From the NCBI RefSeq assembly GCF_001612615.1, contig NZ_BDAU01000030.1, forward strand, positions 124,001 through 188,000: a stretch of 64,000 nt of DNA, written 5' to 3'. Source of the DNA: Nocardia amikacinitolerans NBRC 108937 (GTDB lineage Bacteria > Actinomycetota > Actinomycetes > Mycobacteriales > Mycobacteriaceae). Under the pieces are notes generated by a model, which saw only the letters and a program-made list of their open reading frames with translations, was not told the origin of the DNA and made no database searches. A program made the translations under genes and the position numbers. Within the stretch, counting starts at the first letter, position 1. Each line of letters opens with the position of its first letter. Positions 43,459 to 51,678 of the stretch are shown one piece after another.

Positions 43459-44465
43459 CCCACGTATTCCTGCAAGACGTCACGCTGCGCGACGGCATGC
43501 ACGCGCTGCGTCACCGCATCACCACCGATCGGGTCGCCGCCATCGCCGCCGCACTCGACGCGGCGGGCGTGGACGCGATCGAAGTCGCGCACGGCGACGG
43601 CCTGTCCGGCGGCAGCCTCACCTACGGACCGGGCAGCAATACCGACTGGGAATGGCTCGCCGCGGCGGCCGAAGCGCTCACCACCGCCCGGCTGACCACG
43701 CTGCTGCTGCCCGGCATCGGCACCATCGAGGACCTGCGCCGCGCCTATGACGTCGGCGTGCGCTCGGTGCGGGTGGCGACCCATTGCACCGAGGCCGACA
43801 TCGCCGCGCAGCACATCGGCTACGCCCGTGAGCTCGGCATGGACGTCTCCGGGTTCCTGATGATGAGCCACATGAACACTCCGGCCGGGCTGGCCGAGCA
43901 GGCGCGGCTGATGGAGTCCTACGGCGCGCACTGCGTGTACGTCACCGATTCCGGCGGGCGGCTCACCATGAGCGGTGTGCGCCAACGGGTTCGGGCCTAC
44001 CGCGCGGTGCTCGATCCGAGCACCGAGATCGGCATTCACGCGCACCAGAATCTCTCGCTCGCCGTCGCCAACAGCGTCATCGCCGTCGAGGAGGGCGTCA
44101 CCCGGGTCGACGCCTCGCTGGCCGGGCTCGGCGCGGGCGCGGGCAATACGCCGTTGGAGGCGTTCGTCGCCGTCGCCGATCTCACCGGGTGGAAGCACGG
44201 CGCCGATCTCGACGCCCTCACCGACGCCGCCGACGATCTCGTCCGTCCGCTGATGGACCGGCCCGTGCAAGTCGACAGGGAGACGCTGGCCCTCGGCTAC
44301 GCCGGGGTGTACTCCAGCTTCCTGCGGCACGCCGAAAACGCCTCTACCGCTTACGGAATCGACGTCCGCACCCTGCTCGTCGAGGCGGGACGACGCGGCC
44401 TCGTCGGCGGCCAGGAAGACATGATCGTCGACATCGCCCTTGACCTCACCGGCCGCCGTGGGTGA
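43455..44465 (+). CDS. mhpE: 4-Hydroxy-2-oxovalerate aldolase
   Basis: The 336-residue DRE-TIM metallo-aldolase splits 4-hydroxy-2-oxovalerate into pyruvate and acetaldehyde. VTLRDGMHALRH holds the catalytic Arg and metal Asp, and GIHAHQNLSLAVAN holds the metal His pair. DASLAGLGAGAGNTPLE is the conserved late loop. It closes the operon, so together the six enzymes carry a phenol to pyruvate and acetyl-CoA. Confidence 0.93.
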   Translation: MTHVFLQDVTLRDGMHALRHRITTDRVAAIAAALDAAGVDAIEVAHGDGLSGGSLTYGPGSNTDWEWLAAAAEALTTARLTTLLLPGIGTIEDLRRAYDVGVRSVRVATHCTEADIAAQHIGYARELGMDVSGFLMMSHMNTPAGLAEQARLMESYGAHCVYVTDSGGRLTMSGVRQRVRAYRAVLDPSTEIGIHAHQNLSLAVANSVIAVEEGVTRVDASLAGLGAGAGNTPLEAFVAVADLTGWKHGADLDALTDAADDLVRPLMDRPVQVDRETLALGYAGVYSSFLRHAENASTAYGIDVRTLLVEAGRRGLVGGQEDMIVDIALDLTGRRG

Positions 44466-44529
44466 GCCGTAGCGACCTGCCCATCGCACCGGCGCCTCGA
44501 GCGCAGCGGTAACCCCCAAGGCCGCGCGA

Positions 44530-46038
44530 TCAGAGCCAGCGGCGGAGGAAGGGGCGGCGGTGGTGGGGGCGGGGGCGGGCTGCCCAGCGGGGGTTGTCTT
44601 CGTCGCGGCGGTAGGCGGCGACCTGGCCCGCGACCGAGAAGCGCAGGCGGCGGGCCTCGCCGAGGACCTCGCCGTCGGCCGCCACCGCTTCCGGTTCACG
44701 GACCTGGACGATCAGCTCGGGGACTTGGAGTTCGTTGTACACCTTGCTGCGGCCGATGGCGGCCAGGAGCAGGGCCAGTACCGCGCGGGTGCGGGAGAAG
44801 CGCAGATCGGCGCGCAGCCAGCGGACGTCGAGCATGCCGTCGTCGAGGCGGGCGCGGAACGCGGGCACCGCGCCGTGCGGATGGTAGGCGCCGTTGCCGA
44901 TGAACAGGAACCACACGTCGTGCCAGCTCTCGTTCAGGCGAATACGGACCGGCTGCGCGTCCCGCAGGACCACCACAAGGGCGGCCGCGAAGGCGGGCCA
45001 TTTCCCCCACCTCGGCTGCCATTTGTCGCGCAGCCGAACGAGATCCGGGTACGCGCCCAAGCTGGCGGTGTTGATCAGATAGTGGGTGCGCGCGCCGTCC
45101 TCGGTGTCGAGTTCCACGCTCGCGATGTCGACGGCGACCGCCTCGCCCGCACCGGTGGCGTCGACCACCTCGCGCAGGTCGTAGACGCCGAGATCGCGCG
45201 CGAAATGGTTCAGGGTTCCGGTGGGAACGACGACAAGCGGCAGTTCGTGGCGCAGCGCGACAGCCGCCGCCGCGGCGATCGTCCCGTCACCGCCCGCAGC
45301 ACCCACCGCGAACGCCCGCTCGGTGCGCGCCGCGAGCGCCTCCTCCAGCTGCTCGACGCAGTCGCGGCCGGGCTCGGTGCGCAGCACGGTGGCCGCGGGC
45401 AGCGCGGCGGCGATGTCGTCGGTCGGGTCGTAGCCGGGATCGCCGGACACCGGATTCACCAGCAGGACAAGGCCTTTGCCCTCGACGAGCATCGGCACCT
45501 CGCGCACCGCGTGCGCCTCCGCCTCGTCGGATTCACGGACCGGCCACCACCGGCGCGAGGCCATCGCGACACCGGCGCCGACGGCCGCGCCGACGACCAC
45601 GTCGGAGGTCCAGTGCACTCCGGTGTGCACCCGCGAGTAGGCGACCGTGGCGGCCAGCGGCGCCACCACCACCGCAGTGCGCGGACTCTCCAGCGCCACC
45701 GCCGTGGCGAACGCGATGGCGCCCGCGCTGTGCCCGGAGGGGAACGACGAGGAGGTCGGCACCCGGATCAGGCGCCGATGCGGCGGCAGCAGTTGCGCCG
45801 CGGGCCTGCGGCGCGCGATCAACGACTTGAGCACCAGGTTGACGGTCAGGCTTGCCCCGGCCACCGAGACGACGCCGCGCAGCGCCGCCCGGCGCGTGGA
45901 ACCCTGGCGGGTGGCCAGCGCCGCGGCGACGACCGTCCACAGCACGCCCCGGTCCGCCGCCCGGGTCAACCGCACCATGCCGCGATCGACCGCCGTCATC
46001 GGAAGCCGTGCCACCGCACCGGTAACCGCCCGATCCAT
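44530..46038 (-). CDS. Bifunctional PAP2 phosphatase - diacylglycerol/lipid kinase fusion
   Basis: Residues 1-170 form a membrane PAP2 domain: KSLIARRRP, then SSFPSGHSAG, then SRVHTGVHWTSDVV, the three acid-phosphatase motifs. Residues about 185-490 are a diacylglycerol-kinase catalytic domain (LVLLVNPVSG, then AAGGDGTIAA, then VVPTGTLNHFARDLG). One protein thus both dephosphorylates and phosphorylates lipids, perhaps phosphatidic acid or undecaprenyl species. I chose ATG 46038, which has GGAG five bases before it; a GTG at 46080 would add 14 residues. The frame is open to 46443, but that stretch overlaps the divergent gene. The fusion is known in actinobacteria. Confidence 0.85.
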   Translation of the reverse strand: MDRAVTGAVARLPMTAVDRGMVRLTRAADRGVLWTVVAAALATRQGSTRRAALRGVVSVAGASLTVNLVLKSLIARRRPAAQLLPPHRRLIRVPTSSSFPSGHSAGAIAFATAVALESPRTAVVVAPLAATVAYSRVHTGVHWTSDVVVGAAVGAGVAMASRRWWPVRESDEAEAHAVREVPMLVEGKGLVLLVNPVSGDPGYDPTDDIAAALPAATVLRTEPGRDCVEQLEEALAARTERAFAVGAAGGDGTIAAAAAVALRHELPLVVVPTGTLNHFARDLGVYDLREVVDATGAGEAVAVDIASVELDTEDGARTHYLINTASLGAYPDLVRLRDKWQPRWGKWPAFAAALVVVLRDAQPVRIRLNESWHDVWFLFIGNGAYHPHGAVPAFRARLDDGMLDVRWLRADLRFSRTRAVLALLLAAIGRSKVYNELQVPELIVQVREPEAVAADGEVLGEARRLRFSVAGQVAAYRRDEDNPRWAARPRPHHRRPFLRRWL

Positions 46039-46111
46039 CTGCTCCACCCGGCGAAACGTCCGGCCCAACCACGCACTCACCCCGTCGAAAGTACAGCCCC
46101 CGCAACGCACC

Positions 46112-46128
46112 GCGCACGACGCGTGCGC
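46112..46128. promoter_or_regulatory. Short dyad in a divergent promoter region
   Basis: GCGCACG and CGTGCGC flank ACG between the lipid kinase gene and the yihY-type gene. Its GC content makes chance occurrence plausible. Confidence 0.25.
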
Positions 46129-46295
46129 ACGCTCGGCCGACGGCCGCGGAAATTCGCCGAAAGGAGAGCAGCGGCTCGGCGCGGTGTGGGAGCGAGCTCT
46201 GTTGCCGCGCACGGCGTCCCCGCGGAACCGAGCCGCGCGGCCCGTTTCGCCCAACACTCGCCGGGTACGCGCCAAGCGGACGGAAGGTTGGTGCG

Positions 46296-47264
46296 ATGAC
46301 GGAAGCGACGACTGCTCAGCGGGTGCGAGCGCGCGCCCATATCGGCGGCCCACTGGCGTTGCCGTGGCGATCGTGGTGGGGCGTGCTGCGCCGCACCGTC
46401 GCGGAATTCCGGTCGGACAACCTGACCGATTGGGCCGCCGCACTGACCTACTACAGCGTCATCTCGCTGTTCCCGGCCGTCATCGTGCTCTCCTCGCTGC
46501 TGAGCCTCGCCGGACCAGATGCCACCCGTTCACTGATCGACACCATCGATGACATCGGGCCGGGCAGCGGCAACACGGTCGTGGTGCAGGCCGTCGAGGA
46601 ACTACAGCGCTCGCGTTCGCTGGCCGGACCGCTGGCGATCATCGGTGTGGCGACGGCGCTCTGGACGGCGTCCGGGTATCTCGGCGCGTTCGTGCGCGCC
46701 GCCAACGCGGTCTACGACACCGAGGAGGGGCGGCCGCTCTGGAAGACGTTGCCGCTGCGCCTCGGGCTCACGGCCGTGACCGTGCTGCTCGTCGCGCTGT
46801 GCGCGATCGGTGTCCTGGTGAGCGGCCGCGTCGCCGACACCGTCGGCCAGTGGCTCGGGCTCGGATCGGCCGGGGTGACGGTGTGGAGCATCGTGAAATG
46901 GCCGGTGCTCGCGGTGCTGGCCAGTCTGGTGTTCGCGCTGCTGTACTGGGCCGCGCCCAACGCTCGTCAGCTCGGCTTCCGCTGGCTCACGCCGGGCAGC
47001 GTGCTCGCGGTACTGCTGTGGATCGCCGCGTCGGCCGGATTCGCCTTCTACGCAACCAATTTCGGCTCCTACAACAAGGTGTACGGCTCGCTGGCCGGTG
47101 CGATCGTCTTCCTGGTGTGGTTGTGGCTGTCGAACGTCGCGATCTTGCTCGGGGCGGAGTTCGACGCCGAGCTCGCGCGCGGGCGGCGCATCGAAGAGGG
47201 GCAGCCCGCCGACAGCGAACCCATTCTGCCGCCGCGGGACGAACCCGATCGGGACGAGGACTAG
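46296..47264 (+). CDS. YihY/BrkB-family inner membrane protein
   Basis: A 322-residue polytopic protein with the family's opening DNLTDWAAALTYYSVISLFPAVIVL. About six helices follow, and the C-terminus has NFGSYNKVYGSLAGAIVFLVWLWLSNVAILLGAEFDAEL. The family was once misnamed ribonuclease BN; it has no proven enzymatic activity. The C-terminal 35 residues are acidic and cytosolic. GGAAGG lies nine bases before the ATG. It is divergent from the PAP2-kinase gene. Confidence 0.9.
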   Translation: MTEATTAQRVRARAHIGGPLALPWRSWWGVLRRTVAEFRSDNLTDWAAALTYYSVISLFPAVIVLSSLLSLAGPDATRSLIDTIDDIGPGSGNTVVVQAVEELQRSRSLAGPLAIIGVATALWTASGYLGAFVRAANAVYDTEEGRPLWKTLPLRLGLTAVTVLLVALCAIGVLVSGRVADTVGQWLGLGSAGVTVWSIVKWPVLAVLASLVFALLYWAAPNARQLGFRWLTPGSVLAVLLWIAASAGFAFYATNFGSYNKVYGSLAGAIVFLVWLWLSNVAILLGAEFDAELARGRRIEEGQPADSEPILPPRDEPDRDED

Positions 47265-47439
47265 CGCACGCACTCCTACGGCGGGATACAGCGCGGGCAC
47301 CGTCTCGCCTTTCCTCGGGTCCCTGGCAGGTGTCGAGCGAATCGTCTCGATCCGACTGCGGACAATGCGCAAGACCCCAATGTCGGTGTCGATGAAAGTC
47401 GTTGCGGTAGAGGTGATCTTGCGCGGGTAGACCTCTGAG

Positions 47440-48378
47440 GTGACGGCTCGTAGATATCTGTTCGCGCTTCTCGGTGTCCTCGCGGTGAGTGTCGGCCCGT
47501 CGTTCGCGTCGGTTTCCGCGGCTCCGGCGGCGCACGTGGTCGGCGAGGCGCCGCTCGGCGAGGCGGCGGTGCGGATGGACGTGTATTCGCCGTCCATGGA
47601 CACCGTGGTGACCAACCGCGTGATCCGCGCCGCGGGCGGCGGTCCCGCGCCGACGTTGTACCTGCTGACCGGCATCGGCGGCGGCCAGGACGGCATCTCC
47701 TGGTGGGACGACACCGATGTCGTGCGGTTCTTCGCCGACAAGCACGTCAACGTGGTGATGCCGGTCGGCGGCGCGTTCAGCATGTACACCGATTGGCGCG
47801 CCGACGACCCGTCGATCGGCCGCCACCGCTGGCAGACCTACCTCACCGAAGAGCTCCCCGCGGTCGTCGACGAACAGCTCGGCGCCACCGGCCGCAACGC
47901 CATCGCCGGTGTCTCGATGAGCGCCGCCTCCGCGGTCGACCTCGCCATCCAGGCGCCCGACCTGTACAGCGCGGTCGCCGCCTACAGCGGATGCCCGTGG
48001 ACGTCGGATCCGCTCGGTATCGCCTTCGTCACCGCGCAAGTGGTCCGCGGCGGCGCCAACCCGGCCAACATGTGGGGTCCGCCGGGCGACGCGGGATGGC
48101 GCGCGCACGACGCTTTCGCCCGCGCGGGCGCGTTGGCCGGTAAGGCCGTCTACCTCTCCGCGGGCTCCGGCGTGCCGGGCACGATCGACCGCGGCCTGCC
48201 CTTCCCGCCCGTCGAGGCCATCGCCAACGCCTGCACCGCGGCGTTCGCTGGCCGGCTCGACCAGCTCGGAATCCCCGCGATCCACGTGGAGCGGCCCACC
48301 GGATCGCACACCTGGGGCTTGTTCGAAATGGACCTCCACGAATCCTGGCCCCACCTAGCCCCCGCCATCGGCGCCTGA
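47440..48378 (+). CDS. Secreted mycolyltransferase/antigen-85-like esterase
   Basis: The 312-residue protein has a signal peptide of about 28 residues and an alpha/beta-hydrolase domain of the antigen 85/esterase D group. GVSMSAASA carries the nucleophile Ser159, and GSHTWGLFEMDLHESW carries the catalytic His290 in the SHxWxxxE-type ending. Such enzymes transfer mycolic acids to trehalose or arabinogalactan in the envelope. That supports a mycolate-containing host, though esterases of other function share the fold. A TAGACC -10-like element at 47428-47433 would give a leaderless start at the GTG at 47440. Confidence 0.8.
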   Translation: MTARRYLFALLGVLAVSVGPSFASVSAAPAAHVVGEAPLGEAAVRMDVYSPSMDTVVTNRVIRAAGGGPAPTLYLLTGIGGGQDGISWWDDTDVVRFFADKHVNVVMPVGGAFSMYTDWRADDPSIGRHRWQTYLTEELPAVVDEQLGATGRNAIAGVSMSAASAVDLAIQAPDLYSAVAAYSGCPWTSDPLGIAFVTAQVVRGGANPANMWGPPGDAGWRAHDAFARAGALAGKAVYLSAGSGVPGTIDRGLPFPPVEAIANACTAAFAGRLDQLGIPAIHVERPTGSHTWGLFEMDLHESWPHLAPAIGA

Positions 48379-48410
48379 CCCGGCTCGTGCCACACAGGTT
48401 TCACACGCCG

Positions 48411-48431
48411 CACATAGGCACCGGCTATGTG
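48411..48431. terminator. Candidate bidirectional hairpin
   Basis: CACATAG and CTATGTG pair around a 7-base loop, 33 bases after the mycolyltransferase stop and 33 bases from the stop of the converging cupredoxin gene. Confidence 0.45.
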
Positions 48432-48463
48432 ACGCGTACACGGGGTGTGTGCCAGGTGGTGGG

Positions 48464-48853
48464 CTACTGCCGCACGCTGAGCCACCCGTCCATCAGGCCG
48501 TGGTAGCGGCAATAGAAGGGGTGCGAGCCGATCTCGGCGGGGGCGGGGAAGGTGACGGACTGTCCCGGATCGATGTCGTGGTCGAACAAGCCGGGCCGCT
48601 TGCTGGTGATGCTGTGCTCCACCAGATCGTTGTTCACCACCGTGATGTTCGCGTTGGGGGTGATCGGCGGCGTTCGCGGGTAGGCCAGATCCTGGATCGT
48701 GATGGTGACGGCGGGGATCGGCGGCGGGCCGGGCGGTGGACTCGATGCGGCGGGGTCCTCTTCGGATTCATCGCCGCACGCCGCTGCCAGCGCGATCAGC
48801 GGCAGCACCGCGGCCAACCGGATCGGCCGTCCGACCCGGCGCACCGCTCTCAC
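48464..48853 (-). CDS. Cupredoxin-domain lipoprotein (blue copper type)
   Basis: The 129-residue protein has a signal peptide ending in the lipobox LAAAC (Cys26), a Pro/Ser-rich linker and a cupredoxin fold. The type 1 copper ligands are present: His80, then Cys115, His118 and Met121 in FYCRYHGLMDG. It is an extracytoplasmic, membrane-anchored electron carrier or copper-binding protein. Its ATG overlaps the stop of the upstream gene (ATGA), so the two are cotranslated. Confidence 0.85.
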   Translation of the reverse strand: MRAVRRVGRPIRLAAVLPLIALAAACGDESEEDPAASSPPPGPPPIPAVTITIQDLAYPRTPPITPNANITVVNNDLVEHSITSKRPGLFDHDIDPGQSVTFPAPAEIGSHPFYCRYHGLMDGWLSVRQ

Positions 48854-49527
48854 GGCTGTTCGCCGCGACCGCTGCGGCTGCCGACGTACGCGAGTTCGCG
48901 GACCCGCCCGATCACCTCGGGCAGGATCTTGACCTCGTCGGGATGGTTGGTCATCGGGTCGAAGAAGTCGGTGCGGTAGTCGCCCGGGTCGGCCGGATGC
49001 AGCGTGACCTCCGCGAGCCGGTGCTCCGGCTTGCCCATCTCGCTCGCCGAGAGGACGAAGGTGGCGGGCTCCGCACGCAGGTGGTCGGCCAGGGCGTCGA
49101 GCGACGGGGTCTCCGGCTGATCGTCATCGGGTTCGGCGAAGATCCAGGTCGCCGCGGAGTCGCCGAGCCGGTAGGGCATCAGGCAGCCGTACCTGGCCGT
49201 GCGCCAGCTGCGCGCCGGTGTGATGACGAAGCGGCTGAGCGAGCCGGTGCCGGTGGTCGCCAACGCGAAGTCCCACGGGTGGTCGTCGCGATCGAGTACC
49301 CGCAGCGCGAGGCCGAGCACGTCCGGCAGTCCGGCGGGGGTGCCGATGCCCTTGGACAACCTCGCGAGCACCGCCCGCTCCCCCGCCCCGAACAGGTACT
49401 CGTACTCGGGTTCGGCGTGCAGCCGCCCGGACAGGCGCAGCCCGTTCGGATGAAAGACCCGAGCGTGGCGCAACCTCGCCACTCCGGAGAAAACACCGCG
49501 CACGGCATCCGCTGCGAGATCGGTCAT
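48850..49527 (-). CDS. Conserved hypothetical protein, weakly catalase-core-like
   Basis: The 225-residue soluble protein has GLRLSGRLHAEPEYEYLFGAG and AGLPDVLGLALRVLD, then WDFALATTGTGSLSRFVITPAR. This succession resembles the haem-barrel core of catalase-related proteins, but the canonical catalytic His and haem Tyr are not evident, so I do not call it a catalase. AAGGAG lies seven bases before the ATG at 49527, and a longer start at 49584 lacks a ribosome site. It is translationally coupled to the cupredoxin lipoprotein. Confidence 0.5.
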   Translation of the reverse strand: MTDLAADAVRGVFSGVARLRHARVFHPNGLRLSGRLHAEPEYEYLFGAGERAVLARLSKGIGTPAGLPDVLGLALRVLDRDDHPWDFALATTGTGSLSRFVITPARSWRTARYGCLMPYRLGDSAATWIFAEPDDDQPETPSLDALADHLRAEPATFVLSASEMGKPEHRLAEVTLHPADPGDYRTDFFDPMTNHPDEVKILPEVIGRVRELAYVGSRSGRGEQP

Positions 49528-49628
49528 CGCGACTCCTTCGATCGGGGCGGTCGACAACCACCGACTGCCCCGCCGCGCGGACAATAAACCGGGCCCGATG
49601 TGGCAAAAGCGCTCCCGTAGGTACTCCC

Positions 49629-50171
49629 ATGGCGATGACGATCACATCCCAGCCCCGCAAGGCGGTGAACACGATGACATCGACTCGAGCACTCCGACCG
49701 GCCACCGAAACGGTCAGTGTGCGGGTACCCGCGCGACCCATCGGATTGACGATGCTGCGCACGACCGTGGAATCGACGGCGGTGGTCGCCTACGACGACG
49801 CCGACGGCGCGGCCGAACTCGGCCTGATCGTGGAGGAGGTCGCGCGCGGACTCCTCGACTCCGCCACCGACGACTCGATGCTCGACTGCACCGTTTCGTG
49901 CACCGACGACGTGACGCGGGTGCGAATGTCCGCGACGACCCGATCGGAACTGCATCGGGATCGCCACGCCGTCGGCTGGCAGATCGTGGACGCGCTCACC
50001 AAGGACACACGGGTGATCCGCTCCACGTTCGATCACGCCAGGCACGGCTACCCCACCGAGGTCGACTTCGATTGGCAGCCAGGGGTTTCCGCGGCCCGCG
50101 TCCCATCATCGGTCGAGGATGGGACGCGGGCGGCGATCATTTCGCCTGCGCGGGCGGCATCGGGGAATTGA
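49629..50171 (+). CDS. Possible RsbW/GHKL-type anti-sigma factor, degenerate
   Basis: Residues about 30-130 follow the pattern of serine-kinase anti-sigma factors: LRTTVESTAVVAYDDADGAAELGLIVEEVARGLLDSA mimics the helix carrying the N-box, but the expected Asn is absent. ATP binding is therefore doubtful. Starts at 49629 and 49674 (MTSTRAL) are both open. The last 20 codons run through a strong hairpin (50094-50131) and past the stop of the converging gene, so the two genes overlap by 35 bases at their 3' ends. Confidence 0.45.
   Translation: MAMTITSQPRKAVNTMTSTRALRPATETVSVRVPARPIGLTMLRTTVESTAVVAYDDADGAAELGLIVEEVARGLLDSATDDSMLDCTVSCTDDVTRVRMSATTRSELHRDRHAVGWQIVDALTKDTRVIRSTFDHARHGYPTEVDFDWQPGVSAARVPSSVEDGTRAAIISPARAASGN
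50094..50131. terminator. Strong hairpin inside the 3' coding end of the anti-sigma-like gene
   Basis: A perfect 14-bp stem (GCCCGCGTCCCATC and its complement) with a 10-base loop lies six bases beyond the stop of the minus-strand gene at 50137, but before the stop of the plus-strand gene at 50171. Confidence 0.7.
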
Positions 50172-50853
50172 TGGTGGTGAAGTACTGCGCGGCGGCCATG
50201 ATGGCGACGGGCGCGGTCACCAAGAGCTGACCGGTGACGGTGCCCAGTGCGCCGATGGCGAGGATTCCGCCGAGGCAGCCGACCGCGGCGGCCGGGATGA
50301 ACGGCCCGAACATGCCGACGATGGTGGCGGCCGCGACCGTCGCCCCCGCGATGCCGCCGAGGACGCATCCGACGCCCGCGCCGGTGAGCCCGCCGACCAG
50401 GGTGCCGATGGTGGCGCCCATGCCGATGGTGCTCGTCATCCGGCTCCACGCCGCCTGTTCGCGCTCGTATTCGCTCTTCCAGGGCGCCTTGTCCTCGTAC
50501 GGCAGCGCCACCGGCTTGTACACCGCGTGTTCGAGGTCGAATCGCGGCGTCAGGGTCGCGGTGCGGTCGGTGATGTCGGCCGCGATCGGGAACACGAAAT
50601 CATCGACGCGGAAGGACAATTCGGTGCCCGCCAGCACGACTCCGTTGTCCGCCTTGATCTTGAAGACGCCGTCCTCGACGGCCATCGACCCGGCGTCGGT
50701 CGAGATGATCGTCGACTTCTCGGTCACCGACGACCGGTACCCCACCGCGTCGGTGTCGGCGGCCGCGGTGCCGGTGCCCGCAACCACGCCGAGGGCGATG
50801 CTCAGGATCGCGGCCCCGATCGGGCCACGAAGTGCCTTCTTCTTCCTCATCAT
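50137..50853 (-). CDS. Exported protein with C-terminal glycine-zipper region, function unknown
   Basis: A 238-residue protein with a signal peptide (cleavage near AAA-DTD, residue about 33). A beta-rich middle domain follows, of the kind seen in secreted Nocardia-type hypothetical proteins (VFKIKADNGVVLAGTELSFR). The C-terminal 95 residues are Gly/Ala-rich and hydrophobic (IGTLVGGLTGAGVGCVLGGIAGA), typical of glycine zippers that pack in membranes. AAAGGAAAA precedes the start. It lies 57 bases after the last siderophore gene on the same strand, so it could be read from that transcript. Confidence 0.6.
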   Translation of the reverse strand: MMRKKKALRGPIGAAILSIALGVVAGTGTAAADTDAVGYRSSVTEKSTIISTDAGSMAVEDGVFKIKADNGVVLAGTELSFRVDDFVFPIAADITDRTATLTPRFDLEHAVYKPVALPYEDKAPWKSEYEREQAAWSRMTSTIGMGATIGTLVGGLTGAGVGCVLGGIAGATVAAATIVGMFGPFIPAAAVGCLGGILAIGALGTVTGQLLVTAPVAIMAAAQYFTTINSPMPPAQAK

Positions 50854-50910
50854 GGGTTTTCCTTTCTCGGAAGTTCCATCCGTGGTGTCGATGGAATGGA
50901 CTCGCGGCGG

Positions 50911-51678
50911 TCAGCCGCGAAGTTCGGCGAGGCCGCGGCGCAGCGCGGCCGCGGCCAGGTCGACGGCGTCACCGCAGACGAAGGCGCGCACGTCGGCGTC
51001 GCGCCACTGCGCGTATCGCTGCGGGGTCCGCGCCATCGCGCAGTACGGCACACCGTGTTCGGCGCACGCGGCGCGCAGCCGATCCAGCGCGGCGCGCACC
51101 CGCGGATCGCCGAGTTGCCAAGGTACGCCGAAGGATTGCGAGAGATCCGCCGGTCCTGGCAGCACCATGTCGACGCCACCGCCCGCGAGAATCCGGTCGA
51201 TGTCGGCAACGCCCTCGGCGTCCTCGATCAGCGCGACGAGCATGATCTCGTCGTTGGCGCGGCGCAGGTGTTCGACCGGCTCGTAGCGGCCGAAACCGGA
51301 AGATCGGCCGCTACCCAGGGACCGCTTGCCAAGCGGCGCGTAGTACAGGGCATCGATCGCCGCCGACACATCGGCGCGCGAACGGACGTGGGGTACGACG
51401 ATTCCCATCGCACCGGCGTCCAACGCCCGCAGACTCGTGGCGAAGTCGCCCTCCGCGATCCGCACGAAGGGCGTGAGACTACACGTTTCGGCGGCCCGGA
51501 TCGCGTGCGTCAGTTCGCGTCCGCCGAGCAGCGTGTGCTCGGTGTCCAGCACGACGAAGTCGTAGCCGCCGTGGGCGATCATCTCGACGAGCTCGGGCGC
51601 GGCCGCAGTGCAGAAGAGGCCGTGCACGAGATCGCCGCGTGCGAGTTTCCGCTTGACTTCGTTGGCGCGCAGCATCAC
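50911..51678 (-). CDS. HpcH/HpaI-family aldolase, SbnG-like citrate synthase candidate
   Basis: The 255-residue TIM-barrel protein has the family motifs: YDFVVLDTEHT, then PFVRI, then ALIEDAEGVADID (metal Glu) and VLPGPADLSQSFG (metal Asp). In staphyloferrin B biosynthesis SbnG, from the same family, condenses oxaloacetate and acetyl-CoA to citrate for the siderophore. The position here, last in a NIS siderophore operon and coupled to a PLP decarboxylase, argues for the same job. Known alternatives are 2-keto-3-deoxy sugar-acid aldolases. The start is GTG 51678 within the upstream stop. Confidence 0.82.
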   Translation of the reverse strand: MMLRANEVKRKLARGDLVHGLFCTAAAPELVEMIAHGGYDFVVLDTEHTLLGGRELTHAIRAAETCSLTPFVRIAEGDFATSLRALDAGAMGIVVPHVRSRADVSAAIDALYYAPLGKRSLGSGRSSGFGRYEPVEHLRRANDEIMLVALIEDAEGVADIDRILAGGGVDMVLPGPADLSQSFGVPWQLGDPRVRAALDRLRAACAEHGVPYCAMARTPQRYAQWRDADVRAFVCGDAVDLAAAALRRGLAELRG

